DNA of 64,000 bases from Streptomyces sp. NBC_00341 (GCF_041435055.1 NZ_CP108002.1:6944001-7008000); one strand, 5' to 3'; counted from the first letter of the stretch, positions 16,714 through 26,424 are shown. The notes: a model not told the origin generated them from the sequence alone. A program made the numbers and translations.

Positions 16714-17745
16714 ATGCAGCCCGCCCGTGATCCCGGCCGTGACGCTCGCGATCCTGGCCGTGACGCCTACGCCTCCGGCCGGCGGCCGTTCGCCGGGACG
16801 CCGTCCCGGCCCCTCGCGGACGCCCTCGCTGCGGGGACGGTCCTGCTCGACGGCGGCCTCTCCAACCAACTGGAGTCGCAGGGCTGCGATCTGTCGGACG
16901 CGCTGTGGTCCGCCCGGCTGCTCGCCGACGGGCCCGAGCAGATCGAACAGGCGCACACGGCATATGTGCGGGCGGGTGCGCAGGTGCTGATCACCGCCAG
17001 CTACCAGGCGAGTTTCGAAGGGTTCGGGCGGCGCGGTACCGGGCGGGCGGAGGCGGCCGCGCTGTTCGCCCGCAGTGTGGAGCTGGCCCGGCGGGCTGCG
17101 GCTTCGGTGGAGCGGGATGTGTGGGTCGCCGCCTCGGTCGGCCCGTACGGGGCGGTGACGGCGGACGGCGCGGAGTACCGGGGCCGGTACGGGCTCTCGG
17201 TCCGGGAGCTGGAACGTTTCCACCGCCCCCGGATCGAGGCGCTGGCCGCCGCCGGCCCCGACGCGCTGGCACTGGAGACGGTGCCGGACACGGATGAGGC
17301 GCAGGCGCTCCTGCGGGTCGCGGAGGAGTCCGGGCTGCCGGTCTGGCTCTCCTACACCGTGGCGCGGGGGGAGACCAGGGCGGGACAGCCGCTGGAGGAT
17401 GCGTTCGCCCTCGCGGCGGGGTACGAACGGGTGGTGGCGGTCGGGGTGAACTGCTGCGATCCGGCCGACGCGGACCTCGCGGTGCGGACGGCGGCGGAGG
17501 TGACCGGCAAGCCGGTCGTGGTCTACCCGAACAGCGGGGAGCACTGGGATGCCGGGGGACGGGGATGGACCGGAGGCGCCACGTTCGATTCCGGCCGGGT
17601 CCTTGCCTGGCGGGTGGCGGGGGCCCGGCTGGTCGGAGGCTGCTGCCGAGTCGGCCCCGACACCATCGCGGAGCTGGCCGCGCTGCTCGCCCCACGGGCG
17701 GCGAACCGTCTGGAAGGAGGGCGGGAAGAACCGGAGCCGGGCTGA
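16714..17745 (+). CDS. mmuM: Homocysteine S-methyltransferase
   Basis: 343 aa, with GGGAGGAG 5 nt before the ATG. The Zn-binding cysteines appear as GVNCC (about residues 246-250) and GGCCRVGP (about 308-315), diagnostic of the Pfam S-methyl_trans family. It transfers a methyl group from S-methylmethionine or SAM to homocysteine to give methionine. The N-terminal 30 residues contain an imperfect duplication (DPGRDARDPGRDA) and are probably disordered, an addition to the usual length of about 310 aa. The gene ends 43 nt before hen1. Confidence 0.9.
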   Translation: MQPARDPGRDARDPGRDAYASGRRPFAGTPSRPLADALAAGTVLLDGGLSNQLESQGCDLSDALWSARLLADGPEQIEQAHTAYVRAGAQVLITASYQASFEGFGRRGTGRAEAAALFARSVELARRAAASVERDVWVAASVGPYGAVTADGAEYRGRYGLSVRELERFHRPRIEALAAAGPDALALETVPDTDEAQALLRVAEESGLPVWLSYTVARGETRAGQPLEDAFALAAGYERVVAVGVNCCDPADADLAVRTAAEVTGKPVVVYPNSGEHWDAGGRGWTGGATFDSGRVLAWRVAGARLVGGCCRVGPDTIAELAALLAPRAANRLEGGREEPEPG

Positions 17746-17775
17746 AATTGCCTGGTGGGAGGGAGCGAACCGGAC

Positions 17776-17781
17776 CATACT
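17776..17781 (+). promoter_or_regulatory. -10 box (CATACT) for leaderless hen1 transcript
   Basis: CATACT ends 7 nt upstream of the hen1 GTG (17789). No Shine-Dalgarno sequence lies between. The same -10/7-nt/start arrangement occurs at 7593 and 13364. Confidence 0.45.
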
Positions 17782-17788
17782 CGGACGC

Positions 17789-19264
17789 GTGTTCCTGACG
17801 ATCAGCACAACCGGCAACCCGGAGCGTCCCGCCACCGATCTCGGATTCCTGCTGCACAAGCACCCCGAGAAGGCGCAGACGTATTCCACCTCCCACGGCA
17901 CCGCGCACGTCTTCTATCCCGAGGCGTCGGCGGAGCGCTGCACGGCGGCGCTGCTGCTGGAGGTGGACCCCGTGGCGCTCGTGCGCAAGGGCAAGGGCAA
18001 GGGCCGGGTCGGTGCCCCCGACGCGGCACTCGCCCAGTACGTCAACGACCGCCCGTACGCGGCCTCCTCGCTGCTGTCCGTCGCGATGAGCACCGTCTTC
18101 AAGTCCGCGCTGAGCGGGACCTGCCGGGCGATGCCCGAGCGGGCCGAGGAGACGCTGCCGCTGCGGATCGAGGTGCCCGCACTGCCGGCCCGTGGTGGTG
18201 CCGAGCTGGTGCGGGGGCTCTTCGGCCCGCTCGGCTGGTCGCGGGTGGACGCGGTGGCCGTACCGCTGGACGAGCGGTTCCCCGAGTGGGGGGACTCACG
18301 GTACGTACAGCTCGTGCTGGAGGGCGAGTTGCGGCTGGCGGACGCGCTGCGGCAGCTGTACGTCCTGCTGCCGGTGCTCGACGACGCGAAGCACTACTGG
18401 GTGTCGCCGGACGAGGTGGACAAGCTGCTGCGCGCCGGTGAGGGCTGGCTGGCCGATCACCCCGAGCAGAAGCTGATCACCAGCCGTTATCTGGCCCGGC
18501 GCTGGGGGCTGACCAGGCAGGCGATGGAGCGGCTGGAGCTGGTTCGGCTCGCGGAGTCGGACGACCTCGACGTCGAGAGCGTCGACAACGCGGTCGACGA
18601 GACGGCCGACACGGAGGAGCGGCCGGTGCCGCTCGCGGAGCAGCGGCGGACCGCGATCCTGGCCGCGCTGAGCGGCGCCGGAGCGAGCCGGGTGCTCGAC
18701 CTGGGCTGCGGGCAGGGCCAGTTGGTGCAGGCGCTGCTGAAGGACGTGCGTTTCACGGAGATCGTCGGGGTCGACGTCTCGATGCGCGCCCTCACCGTCG
18801 CCTCGCGCCGGCTGAAGCTGGACCGGATGGGGGAGCGGCAGGCCGCTCGCGTGACGCTTCAGCAGGGCTCGCTCACGTACACGGACAAGCGGCTCAAGGG
18901 TTACGACGCGGCGGTGCTCAGCGAAGTCATCGAACATCTCGACCTGCCGCGGCTGCCCGCGCTGGAGTACGCGGTGTTCGGCTCGGCCCGGCCCCGCACC
19001 GTCCTGGTGACCACGCCGAACGTCGAGTACAACGTCCGCTGGGAGACGCTCCCGGCCGGGCACGTCCGGCACGGCGACCACCGCTTCGAATGGACCCGGG
19101 CCGAATTCCGGGACTGGGCGGGCGAAGTGGCCCGCCGGCACGGGTACGGGGTGGAGTTCGTGCCCGTCGGACCCGACGACCCCGAGGTGGGGCCGCCCAC
19201 CCAGATGGCCGTGTTCACCATGACCGCGGCCGACGAGAAGGAGAAGGAGGCGAGAGCCGCATGA
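17789..19264 (+). CDS. hen1: Hen1: 3'-terminal RNA ribose 2'-O-methyltransferase
   Basis: 491 aa, GTG start. The N-terminal half (about residues 1-260, VFLTISTTGNPERPATDLGFLLHKHPEK...) is the bacterial-specific Hen1-L domain known to activate the Pnkp ligase. The C-terminal methyltransferase has SAM motif I VLDLGCGQGQL (residue 302 onward) and the Hen1 metal/catalytic set SEVIEHLD (E, E, H) plus HGDHRFEW (H). Together with Pnkp it repairs ribotoxin-cleaved RNA and methylates the junction 2'-OH, protecting it from renewed cleavage. A 4-nt overlap with pnkp makes a two-gene operon, probably transcribed without a leader. Confidence 0.96.
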   Translation: MFLTISTTGNPERPATDLGFLLHKHPEKAQTYSTSHGTAHVFYPEASAERCTAALLLEVDPVALVRKGKGKGRVGAPDAALAQYVNDRPYAASSLLSVAMSTVFKSALSGTCRAMPERAEETLPLRIEVPALPARGGAELVRGLFGPLGWSRVDAVAVPLDERFPEWGDSRYVQLVLEGELRLADALRQLYVLLPVLDDAKHYWVSPDEVDKLLRAGEGWLADHPEQKLITSRYLARRWGLTRQAMERLELVRLAESDDLDVESVDNAVDETADTEERPVPLAEQRRTAILAALSGAGASRVLDLGCGQGQLVQALLKDVRFTEIVGVDVSMRALTVASRRLKLDRMGERQAARVTLQQGSLTYTDKRLKGYDAAVLSEVIEHLDLPRLPALEYAVFGSARPRTVLVTTPNVEYNVRWETLPAGHVRHGDHRFEWTRAEFRDWAGEVARRHGYGVEFVPVGPDDPEVGPPTQMAVFTMTAADEKEKEARAA

Positions 19265-21882
19265 GCGGGACGAACGACAGCACCGGTGACAGCACCAGTG
19301 ACAGCACCAGCCGGAGCGCCCCGCGCGTCCTGCCGGTGACCGACCTCTCCCTCGTGGTCCTCATCGGGGCGAGCGGCTCGGGCAAGTCCACCTTCGCCCA
19401 CCGGCACTTCAGCCCGACCGAGATCATCTCCTCGGACTTCTGCCGGGGCCTGGTCGCCGACGACGAGAACGACCAGAGCGCCAGCCGGGACGCCTTCGAC
19501 GTCCTGCACTACATCGCGGGCAAGCGACTGGCCGCCGGACGGCTGACCGTCGTCGACGCCACGAACGTCCAGCCCGAGAGCCGCCGGCAGCTGGTGAAGC
19601 TGGCCCGGGAACACGACGTGCTGCCCATCGCGATCGTGCTGGACCTGCCGGAGGAGGTCTGCCAGGCGCGCAACGCCGCCCGCCCCGACCGGGCGGGCAT
19701 GGGCCGCCATGTCGTCCAGCGCCACCGCCGCGAGCTGCGCCGCTCGCTGCGCGGACTGGAGCGCGAGGGCTTCCGCAAGGTCCACATCCTGCGCACGGAG
19801 GACGAGGCCGGGCACGCCGAAGTGGTGCGGGAGCGCCGCTACAACGACCTCCGCCATCTCACCGGCCCGTTCGACATCATCGGTGACGTCCACGGCTGCA
19901 GCTCCGAGCTGGAGACCCTGCTCGGCAAGCTCGGCTACGCGGACGGTGCGCACCCCGAGGGACGTACCGCGGTCTTCGTCGGAGACCTCGTCGACCGCGG
20001 ACCCGACAGCCCCGGCGTGCTGCGCCGCGTGATGTCGATGGTGTCGGAAGGCAACGCGCTCTGCGTGCCCGGCAACCACGAGAACAAACTGGGCCGCTAC
20101 CTCAAGGGCCGCAAGGTCCAGCAGACCCACGGACTCGCGGAGACCGTCGAGCAGCTGGAGCGGGAGGACAGCAAGGACCCGGAATTCCGCCAGCGGGTCG
20201 GCGAGTTCATCGACGGGCTCGTCAGCCACTACGTACTGGACGGCGGCGAGCTGGTCGTCTGCCACGCAGGGCTGCCGGAGAAGTACCACGGGCGCACCTC
20301 CGGACGGGTCCGTTCGCACGCGCTGTACGGCGACACCACGGGCGAGACCGACGCGTTCGGCCTGCCGGTGCGCTACCCGTGGGCGGAGGACTACCGGGGC
20401 CGGGCCACGGTCGTCTACGGCCACACCCCCGTACCCACCACCTCCTGGGTCAACAACACCATCTGCCTGGACACCGGCGCCGTCTTCGGCGGGAAGATGA
20501 CCGCGCTGCGCTGGCCGGAGCGTGAACTCGTCGACGTACCGGCCGAGCAGGTCTGGTACGAGCCGGCGAAGCCGCTGGCCTCCGAGGCGCCGGGCGGCCA
20601 CGAGGGCCGTCCGCTGGACCTCGGCGATGTGCGGGGCCGGCGGATCGTGGAGACCCGGCACATGGGCCGGATCGCGGTGCGCGAGGAGAACGCGGCAGCC
20701 GCGCTGGAGGTCATGAGCCGGTTCGCCGTCGACCCCCGGCTGCTGGCCTACCTGCCGCCGACCATGGCGCCGACGGCCACCTCGAAGGAGGAGGGCTATC
20801 TGGAGCACCCGGCCGAGGCGTTCGCGCAGTACCGGGCGGACGGCGTGGCCAGGGTCGTGTGCGAGGAGAAGCACATGGGCTCGCGGGCGGTCGCCCTGGT
20901 CTGCCGGGACGCCGACGTGGCGCGGGAACGCTTCGGGACGGGGGACGCCGCCTCCGCTGCCGGGGGAGAGGGCGGCCCGACGGGTGCCCTGCACACCCGC
21001 ACCGGACGCCCGTTCCTGGACGACACCGCGCTGACCGAGGTGGTCCTGGGCCGGCTGCGCGCCGCCGTCACCGCCGCCGGGCTGTGGGAGGAGTGGGACA
21101 CCGACTGGGTGCTCCTCGACGCCGAGCTGATGCCCTGGTCCCTCAAGGCGGCCGGACTGCTCCGCTCGCAGTACGCGGCGGTCGGCGCCGCGTCCGGCGC
21201 CGTCCTCCCCGCGGCCGAGGCAGCCCTCGCGGCGGCGGCGGAGCGCGGCATCGACGTCGGCGCGCTCGCGGACCGGCAGCGCGGCCGGGCCGAGGACGCG
21301 GCCGCGTTCACCGAGGCCTATCGCCGTTACTGCTGGAGCACCGAGGGGCTGGACGGAGTGCGGCTGGCACCGTTCCAGGTCCTCGCGGTGCGGGGCCGCT
21401 CGCTCGCCACCGTTCCCCATGACGAGCAGCTGGGCTGGCTGGACCGGCTGGTGGAGCACGACCCCACGGGGCTGCTCCAGGTCACCCGGCGGCTCGTCGT
21501 CGACACCGCCGACGAGGCGTCGGTGCGCTCCGGCATCGACTGGTGGCGGGAGATGACCGGCCGCGGCGGCGAGGGCATGGTGGTCAAGCCGCTCGGCGCG
21601 TTCGCCAGGGACGACAAGGGGCGCCTGGTCCAGCCGGGCATCAAGGTGCGCGGCCGGGAGTACCTGCGGATCATCTACGGACCGGAGTACACCCGCCCGG
21701 AGAACCTGGAGCGGCTGCGCGGCCGGTTCCTCGGCCACAAGCGCTCGCTCGCCCTGCGCGAGTACGCCCTGGGGCTCGAAGCCCTGGACCGGCTGGCCGG
21801 TGGCGAGCCGCTGTGGCGGGTGCACGAGGCGGTGTTCGCGGTGCTGGCGCTGGAGTCGGAGCCGGTGGACCCGCGGCTGTAG
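19261..21882 (+). CDS. pnkp: Pnkp: polynucleotide kinase-phosphatase-ligase of bacterial RNA repair
   Basis: 873 aa, the full family length (about 870). Domain 1 (about residues 20-190) is the 5'-OH kinase with P-loop GASGSGKST. Domain 2 (about 200-430) is a calcineurin-like 2',3'-phosphatase: DIIGDVHGC, VGDLVDRGPDS, GNHENKL, YGHTPV. Domain 3 (about 500-870) is the adenylyltransferase ligase with nucleotidyl Lys537 in EEKHMGSRA. All key motifs are intact. Residues 2-18 are a Ser/Thr/Asp repeat from a 12-nt tandem duplication. Pnkp alone ligates poorly and needs Hen1, encoded immediately upstream. Confidence 0.96.
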   Translation: MSGTNDSTGDSTSDSTSRSAPRVLPVTDLSLVVLIGASGSGKSTFAHRHFSPTEIISSDFCRGLVADDENDQSASRDAFDVLHYIAGKRLAAGRLTVVDATNVQPESRRQLVKLAREHDVLPIAIVLDLPEEVCQARNAARPDRAGMGRHVVQRHRRELRRSLRGLEREGFRKVHILRTEDEAGHAEVVRERRYNDLRHLTGPFDIIGDVHGCSSELETLLGKLGYADGAHPEGRTAVFVGDLVDRGPDSPGVLRRVMSMVSEGNALCVPGNHENKLGRYLKGRKVQQTHGLAETVEQLEREDSKDPEFRQRVGEFIDGLVSHYVLDGGELVVCHAGLPEKYHGRTSGRVRSHALYGDTTGETDAFGLPVRYPWAEDYRGRATVVYGHTPVPTTSWVNNTICLDTGAVFGGKMTALRWPERELVDVPAEQVWYEPAKPLASEAPGGHEGRPLDLGDVRGRRIVETRHMGRIAVREENAAAALEVMSRFAVDPRLLAYLPPTMAPTATSKEEGYLEHPAEAFAQYRADGVARVVCEEKHMGSRAVALVCRDADVARERFGTGDAASAAGGEGGPTGALHTRTGRPFLDDTALTEVVLGRLRAAVTAAGLWEEWDTDWVLLDAELMPWSLKAAGLLRSQYAAVGAASGAVLPAAEAALAAAAERGIDVGALADRQRGRAEDAAAFTEAYRRYCWSTEGLDGVRLAPFQVLAVRGRSLATVPHDEQLGWLDRLVEHDPTGLLQVTRRLVVDTADEASVRSGIDWWREMTGRGGEGMVVKPLGAFARDDKGRLVQPGIKVRGREYLRIIYGPEYTRPENLERLRGRFLGHKRSLALREYALGLEALDRLAGGEPLWRVHEAVFAVLALESEPVDPRL

Positions 21883-21975
21883 TGCCGGTGGACCCTCGCC
21901 CGTGGTGACGGTCCGCGCGGGAACCGGCAGGCGATTCGCCGGGTGAACGGCGCTCCGCGCGGTGAGGATGTGGGC

Positions 21976-23208
21976 ATGGGATTCCATGTCGACTCCGAGG
22001 CCGGGCGGCTGCGCCGCGTCATTCTGCACCGCCCCGATCTGGAACTGAAACGGCTCACCCCGAGCAACAAGGACGCGCTGCTCTTCGACGACGTGCTCTG
22101 GGTGCGCCGGGCCCGCCAGGAGCACGACGGGTTCGCGGACGTGCTGCGCGACCGCGGGGTGGAGGTGCATCTCTTCGGCGACCTGCTCCAGGAGTCGCTG
22201 GAGATCCCGGTGGCCCGGCGCCTCGTGCTGGACCGGGTCTTCGAGGAGAAGGAGTACGGCCCGCTCGCCACCGAACACCTGCGGGCCGCCTTCGAGGAGC
22301 TGTCCGCCGCCGAACTCTGCGAGGCGCTGGTCGGCGGGATGACCAAACGGGAGTTCCTGGGCCGGTTCCGGGAGCCGACCTCGGTCCGCTTCCACGTCAT
22401 GGACCTGGACGACTTCCTGCTCGGGCCGCTGCCGAACCACCTCTTCACCCGCGACACCTCGGCCTGGATCTACGACGGGGTGTCCATCAACGCCATGCGC
22501 TGGCCGGCCCGGCAGCGCGAGACCGTCCACTTCGAGGCGATCTACGGGCACCATCCGCTCTTCACCGGCCCCGACGCGGGCGCCTTCCACCACTGGTCGC
22601 AGGGGCAGGACGACTACCCCTCCACCATTGAGGGCGGCGACGTCCTGGTCATCGGCCGGGGCGCCGTCCTCATCGGGATGAGCGAACGCACCACCCCGCA
22701 GGCGGTGGAGATGCTGGCCCGCGGACTCTTCGACGCCGGGTCCGCCCGGACGATCGTGGCGCTCGACATGCCCAAGAGCCGGGCCTTCATGCACCTCGAC
22801 ACGGTGATGACGATGGTCGACGGGGACACCTTCACCAAGTACGCGGGCCTGGGCATGCTCCGCTCGTACACCATCGAGCCGGGAGACGGCCCGCGTGATC
22901 TCAAGGTCACCGACCATCCGCCCGAGCACATGCACCGCGCCATCGCGGAGGCGCTGGGGCTGGACTCGATCCGGGTCCTCACCGCCACCCAGGACGTGCA
23001 CGCCGCCGAGCGCGAGCAGTGGGACGACGGCTGCAACGTGCTGGCCGTCGAACCGGGCGTCGTCGTCGCCTACGAGCGCAACGCCACCACCAACGCCCAT
23101 CTGCGCAAGGAGGGGATCGAGGTCATCGAGATCCGCGGCAGCGAACTGGGCCGGGGCCGGGGCGGGCCCCGCTGCATGAGCTGCCCGGTGGTGCGCGATC
23201 CGGTGTAG
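21976..23208 (+). CDS. arcA: Arginine deiminase
   Basis: 410 aa. The ATG at 21976 ([24 protein letters not shown]) is preferred over upstream in-frame starts because GAGG lies 8 nt before it and the family N-terminus begins here. Signature elements: [22 protein letters not shown], and the nucleophile Cys400 in RCMSCPVVR near the C-terminus. It hydrolyses arginine to citrulline and ammonia, the first step of the arginine deiminase pathway. The neighbours encode OTC and a cationic amino acid permease, but no carbamate kinase gene is seen in the window, so the ATP-yielding step would need one elsewhere. Confidence 0.95.
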   Translation: MGFHVDSEAGRLRRVILHRPDLELKRLTPSNKDALLFDDVLWVRRARQEHDGFADVLRDRGVEVHLFGDLLQESLEIPVARRLVLDRVFEEKEYGPLATEHLRAAFEELSAAELCEALVGGMTKREFLGRFREPTSVRFHVMDLDDFLLGPLPNHLFTRDTSAWIYDGVSINAMRWPARQRETVHFEAIYGHHPLFTGPDAGAFHHWSQGQDDYPSTIEGGDVLVIGRGAVLIGMSERTTPQAVEMLARGLFDAGSARTIVALDMPKSRAFMHLDTVMTMVDGDTFTKYAGLGMLRSYTIEPGDGPRDLKVTDHPPEHMHRAIAEALGLDSIRVLTATQDVHAAEREQWDDGCNVLAVEPGVVVAYERNATTNAHLRKEGIEVIEIRGSELGRGRGGPRCMSCPVVRDPV

Positions 23209-23240
23209 CGCGGGGCCGGCGGGAGGGCCCCGAACGCCCT

Positions 23241-23283
23241 GTATAGCGATGCATTGCATCGTATAGACTTCCAGGGTTACCGT
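23241..23283 (+). promoter_or_regulatory. arcB promoter with palindromic operator over the -35 box
   Basis: A perfect palindrome CGATGCA-T-TGCATCG (23247-23261) is flanked on both sides by GTATAG (23241-23246 and 23261-23266). A promoter TTGCAT (23254-23259), 18-nt spacer, TACCGT (23278-23283) overlaps it. ATGCAT/TTGCAT elements are characteristic of Streptomyces ARG boxes, so ArgR is a plausible binder. The position over the -35 implies repression. Confidence 0.6.
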
Positions 23284-23317
23284 ATGCGTCCCCCCGCCCG
23301 ACCCAGGAGCAGTCACC

Positions 23318-24322
23318 ATGGCCATAGACCTCGCAGGCCGCCACTTCGTCAAGGAGCTGGACTTCACGGCCGAGGAGTTCCGCGGCCTGATCGAGCTGGC
23401 CGCCGAGCTGAAGGCCGCGAAGAAGGCGGGGACCGAGGTGCAGCGCCTGCGCGGCCGGAACATCGCGCTGATCTTCGAGAAGACCTCGACCCGTACCCGG
23501 TGCGCGTTCGAGGTGGCCGCCGCCGACCAGGGTGCGGCCACCACGTACCTCGACCCGTCCGGCTCCCAGATGGGGCACAAGGAGTCGGTGAAGGACACCG
23601 CGCGCGTCCTGGGCCGGATGTTCGACGGGATCGAGTACCGGGGCGACAGCCAGGCGGCCATCGAGGAGCTGGCGGAGTACGGCGGGGTGCCGGTCTTCAA
23701 CGGACTCTCCGACGACTGGCACCCCACCCAGATGCTCGCCGACTACCTCACCATGACCGAGCACAGCACGAAGCCGCTGGAGCGGATCGCCTTCGCCTAC
23801 CTCGGTGACGCCCGGTTCAACATGGGCAACTCCTACCTGGTCACCGGCGCCCTGCTGGGCATGGACGTGCGGATCGTCGCGCCGAAGGCCTACTGGCCCG
23901 CCGACGGGATCGTCGCGGAGGCCCGCAGGCTCGCGGAGGTCAGCGGCGCGACCGTCACGCTCACCGAGGACATCGCGGAGGGCGTGCGCGGCGCCGACTT
24001 CATCGCCACCGACGTCTGGGTCTCGATGGGGGAGCCCAAGGAGGTCTGGGACGAGCGCATCGCCGCCCTCGCGCCGTACGCCGTCACCATGGACGTCCTG
24101 CGGGCCACCGGCAACGCCGACGTGAAGTTCCTGCACTGCCTCCCGGCCTACCACGACCTCGGCACGAAGGTGGGGCGGGAGATCCACGCCCGGCACGGTC
24201 TGACCGAGCTGGAGGTCAGCGACGAGGTCTTCGAGTCGGCCCACTCGGTCGTCTTCGACGAGGCGGAGAACCGGATGCACACGATCAAGGCGGTGCTGGT
24301 CGCGACGCTGGCCGGGCGCTGA
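23318..24322 (+). CDS. arcB: Ornithine carbamoyltransferase
   Basis: 334 aa, with AGGAG at 23305-23309. Carbamoyl-phosphate site STRTR ([12 protein letters not shown], about residue 58), DWHPTQ, and the ornithine-binding Cys loop HCLPAYHD are intact. It resembles the catabolic-type OTC more than ArgF in context: beside arginine deiminase and an amino acid permease and away from other arg biosynthesis genes. In the catabolic direction it makes ornithine and carbamoyl phosphate from citrulline. It has its own promoter in the 109-nt gap after arcA. Confidence 0.95.
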   Translation: MAIDLAGRHFVKELDFTAEEFRGLIELAAELKAAKKAGTEVQRLRGRNIALIFEKTSTRTRCAFEVAAADQGAATTYLDPSGSQMGHKESVKDTARVLGRMFDGIEYRGDSQAAIEELAEYGGVPVFNGLSDDWHPTQMLADYLTMTEHSTKPLERIAFAYLGDARFNMGNSYLVTGALLGMDVRIVAPKAYWPADGIVAEARRLAEVSGATVTLTEDIAEGVRGADFIATDVWVSMGEPKEVWDERIAALAPYAVTMDVLRATGNADVKFLHCLPAYHDLGTKVGREIHARHGLTELEVSDEVFESAHSVVFDEAENRMHTIKAVLVATLAGR

Positions 24323-24395
24323 TCAGGACAGACCGCATGTTCATGCGCGCAATTGGGTGAATATGCGCATGGGTGCCTATCATGGTCCCGTTGGT

Positions 24396-24428
24396 GGGGT
24401 TCGAGCTCGCACGCTCGAACCCCATTTT
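24396..24428 (+). terminator. Hairpin between arcB and the permease gene
   Basis: A perfect 10-bp stem, GGGGTTCGAG (24396-24405) with CTCGAACCCC (24414-24423), 8-nt loop, followed by ATTTTCG. It may terminate arcB or attenuate readthrough into the permease. Upstream, 24335-24372 has two TGCGC-containing AT-rich elements that may be promoter sequence. Confidence 0.7.
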
Positions 24429-24503
24429 CGTGCGCCCCACCGGCCCCCCACGCGCCCCGGCGCACCTCCCCCCGCATGCGCCACCAGAGATGAGAACACC
24501 CCC

Positions 24504-25931
24504 GTGAGCCCCCTGCGTCTGCCCGGCCCGCCGTACCGCGTCAAGGACCCCCACCAGCTGATCGCGGAGTCGGGAGCCGACCTTGAGGGGCACGGCCTCA
24601 AGCGCACCATGGGGCTCTTCCAGCTGGTGTGCTTCGGAGTCGGCGCCGTCGTCGGCACCGGCATCTTCGTCGGCCTCTCCGACAGCGTGGCCGAGGCCGG
24701 ACCCGCCGTCGTGCTGTCCTTCGTCCTCGCCGCGGTCACCTGCATCTTCACCGCGTTCTCCTTCGCCGAGCTGGGCAGCGCCATCCCGGTGTCCGGCAGC
24801 TCGTACTCCTTCGCGTACGCCACCCTCGGTGAACGCGTCGCCTTCCTCGTCGGCTGGTGCCTGCTCCTGGAGTACGGCGTATCCGTCTCCGCCGTGGCGG
24901 TGGGCTGGAGCCAGTACGTGAACGAGCTGCTCGACAGCCTCTTCGGACGGCAGCTGCCCGCCGCGCTCTCCTCGGGACCCGGCGACGGCGGCGTGATCAA
25001 TCTGCCCGCGGTCATCGTGGTCATGATGGCCGCCACCCTGCTGGTGCGGGGCATCCGGGAGAGCGCCGGGGCCACCGCCGCGATGGCGGTCCTCAAGATC
25101 ACCGTCCTGGTGATGTTCTGCGCCATCGCCTTCACCGCCTTCGAGCACGGCAACCTCACCCCGTTCGCGGCCCACGGCGCGGGCGGGGTCACCGCGGGGG
25201 CGTCGCTGGCGTTCTTCTCGTACATCGGGTTCGACGCCATCACCACCGCGGGCGAGGAGGTCAGGAACCCCCGGCGCAACATCCCGATCGCGATCATGAT
25301 CTGCATCGGCCTGGTCACGCTGCTCTACTGCGCGGTCGCCCTCGCCGCCATCGGCGCCCTCGGCCCGGACGCCGTATCGGACAAGCCGGCCGCGCTCTCA
25401 CTGATCGTCGACCGGGTCACCGGCTCGACGATCGGCGGCGGGATCATCGCCTTCGGGGCGATCGTCGCCATCGCCTCCGTCGTCCTCGCGGTGATGTACG
25501 GGCAGACCCGCATCCTCATGTCGATGTCGCGCGACGGACTGGTCCCGCGGGTCTTCGAACGGGTCTCGCCGCGCACCTCGACGCCGGTCGCCAACACCTG
25601 GATCGTGGCCACCGTCTTCGCGGTCCCGGCCGCCTTCTCCTCACTCGACGTGGTGGTGAACCTGACGACCATCGGCACGCTCGCCACCATGGTCGCGGTC
25701 AACATCGCGGTGATCGTGCTGCGCCGCCGCAACCCCGAGGTGCGGGGCGCCTTCCGGATCCCGCTGCACCCCGTCGGCCCGCTTCTCGGCGTCGGCTTCT
25801 GCGTCTACCTCATGTACGGGACCGGCTGGACGACCTGGGTGCAGTTCGCGGTGTTCCTCGCGGCCGGCGCGGTGCTGTACGCCTGCTACGGCCGAAGCCG
25901 GTCACGGCTGGCGGGCCGGACCGGGTCCTGA
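24504..25931 (+). CDS. APC-superfamily cationic amino acid permease (CAT type)
   Basis: 475 aa, GTG start with GAGATGAGA upstream. The hydrophobic profile fits a 12-helix LeuT-fold transporter. The first helix has the broken GVGAVVGTGIFVGLS motif that binds the amino acid alpha-carboxyl and amino groups. FSYIGFDAITTAGEEVRNPRRNIPIAI (about residues 235-261) is the CAT-type signature. Given arcA and arcB upstream, arginine/ornithine or related uptake is likely. It is separated from arcB by a hairpin, so the operon link is conditional. Confidence 0.88.
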   Translation: MSPLRLPGPPYRVKDPHQLIAESGADLEGHGLKRTMGLFQLVCFGVGAVVGTGIFVGLSDSVAEAGPAVVLSFVLAAVTCIFTAFSFAELGSAIPVSGSSYSFAYATLGERVAFLVGWCLLLEYGVSVSAVAVGWSQYVNELLDSLFGRQLPAALSSGPGDGGVINLPAVIVVMMAATLLVRGIRESAGATAAMAVLKITVLVMFCAIAFTAFEHGNLTPFAAHGAGGVTAGASLAFFSYIGFDAITTAGEEVRNPRRNIPIAIMICIGLVTLLYCAVALAAIGALGPDAVSDKPAALSLIVDRVTGSTIGGGIIAFGAIVAIASVVLAVMYGQTRILMSMSRDGLVPRVFERVSPRTSTPVANTWIVATVFAVPAAFSSLDVVVNLTTIGTLATMVAVNIAVIVLRRRNPEVRGAFRIPLHPVGPLLGVGFCVYLMYGTGWTTWVQFAVFLAAGAVLYACYGRSRSRLAGRTGS

Positions 25932-25962
25932 TCCAGGCGGAACGCGCCGGTCCGGAAGTCCG

Positions 25963-26412
25963 TCAGTCCACCGGGCCGGCCTGGGACGGCAGGGTGAACC
26001 ACACCGCCTTGCCCTGTTCCGTCGTGCGGTGACCGCAGGACGAGCTGAGGGTGCGGATCAGCAGCAGCCCCCGGCCGTGCTCCTGCCAGGGGTCGGGCTC
26101 GCTGCCGGGCCCGGGGCGGGAGAGATCGCCCGGCGGTGCGGGATCGCGGTCGTGCACCTCCACCTGGCAGCCGGTCGGCAGCAGCTCCACCACCAGCTCG
26201 ACCGGTTCGTCGCCCAAGGTGTGCTCCACCGCGTTGGCGACCAGTTCGGCGGTGAGGAGTTCGGCGGTGTCGCTGTCCGCCGAGGCCTCGATGTCCGCCA
26301 GCGCCGTACGGATCAGGGCGCGCGCGATCGGCACGGCCGCGGCCGTGTGCGGCAGCGCGATCCGCCAGGAGGCGGGGGCGGGGACATCGGGGGGCACGGC
26401 GGGGGGTTCCAT
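25963..26412 (-). CDS. HATPase_c anti-sigma/serine kinase-like ATP-binding protein
   Basis: 149 aa. N-box ELLTAELVANAVEHTLGD (about residues 51-68), G1-like VEVHDRDPAPP, and G2 HGRGLLLIRTLSSSCG identify a stand-alone HATPase_c of the RsbW/SpoIIAB-like group that is abundant in Streptomyces. Such proteins phosphorylate anti-sigma-factor antagonists or bind sigma factors. No partner gene lies next to it. A perfect palindrome (26425-26437) lies 13 nt upstream of its start. It is convergent with the amino acid permease. Confidence 0.88.
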   Translation of the reverse strand: MEPPAVPPDVPAPASWRIALPHTAAAVPIARALIRTALADIEASADSDTAELLTAELVANAVEHTLGDEPVELVVELLPTGCQVEVHDRDPAPPGDLSRPGPGSEPDPWQEHGRGLLLIRTLSSSCGHRTTEQGKAVWFTLPSQAGPVD

Positions 26413-26424
26413 TCGGAGTCGAAA

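Noticed and set aside
18901..23727. A 1608-codon open frame on the minus strand opposite hen1, pnkp, arcA and arcB
   Set aside because: It is the mirror of strongly coding GC-rich genes; it lacks domain motifs, is low complexity and has no ribosome binding site.
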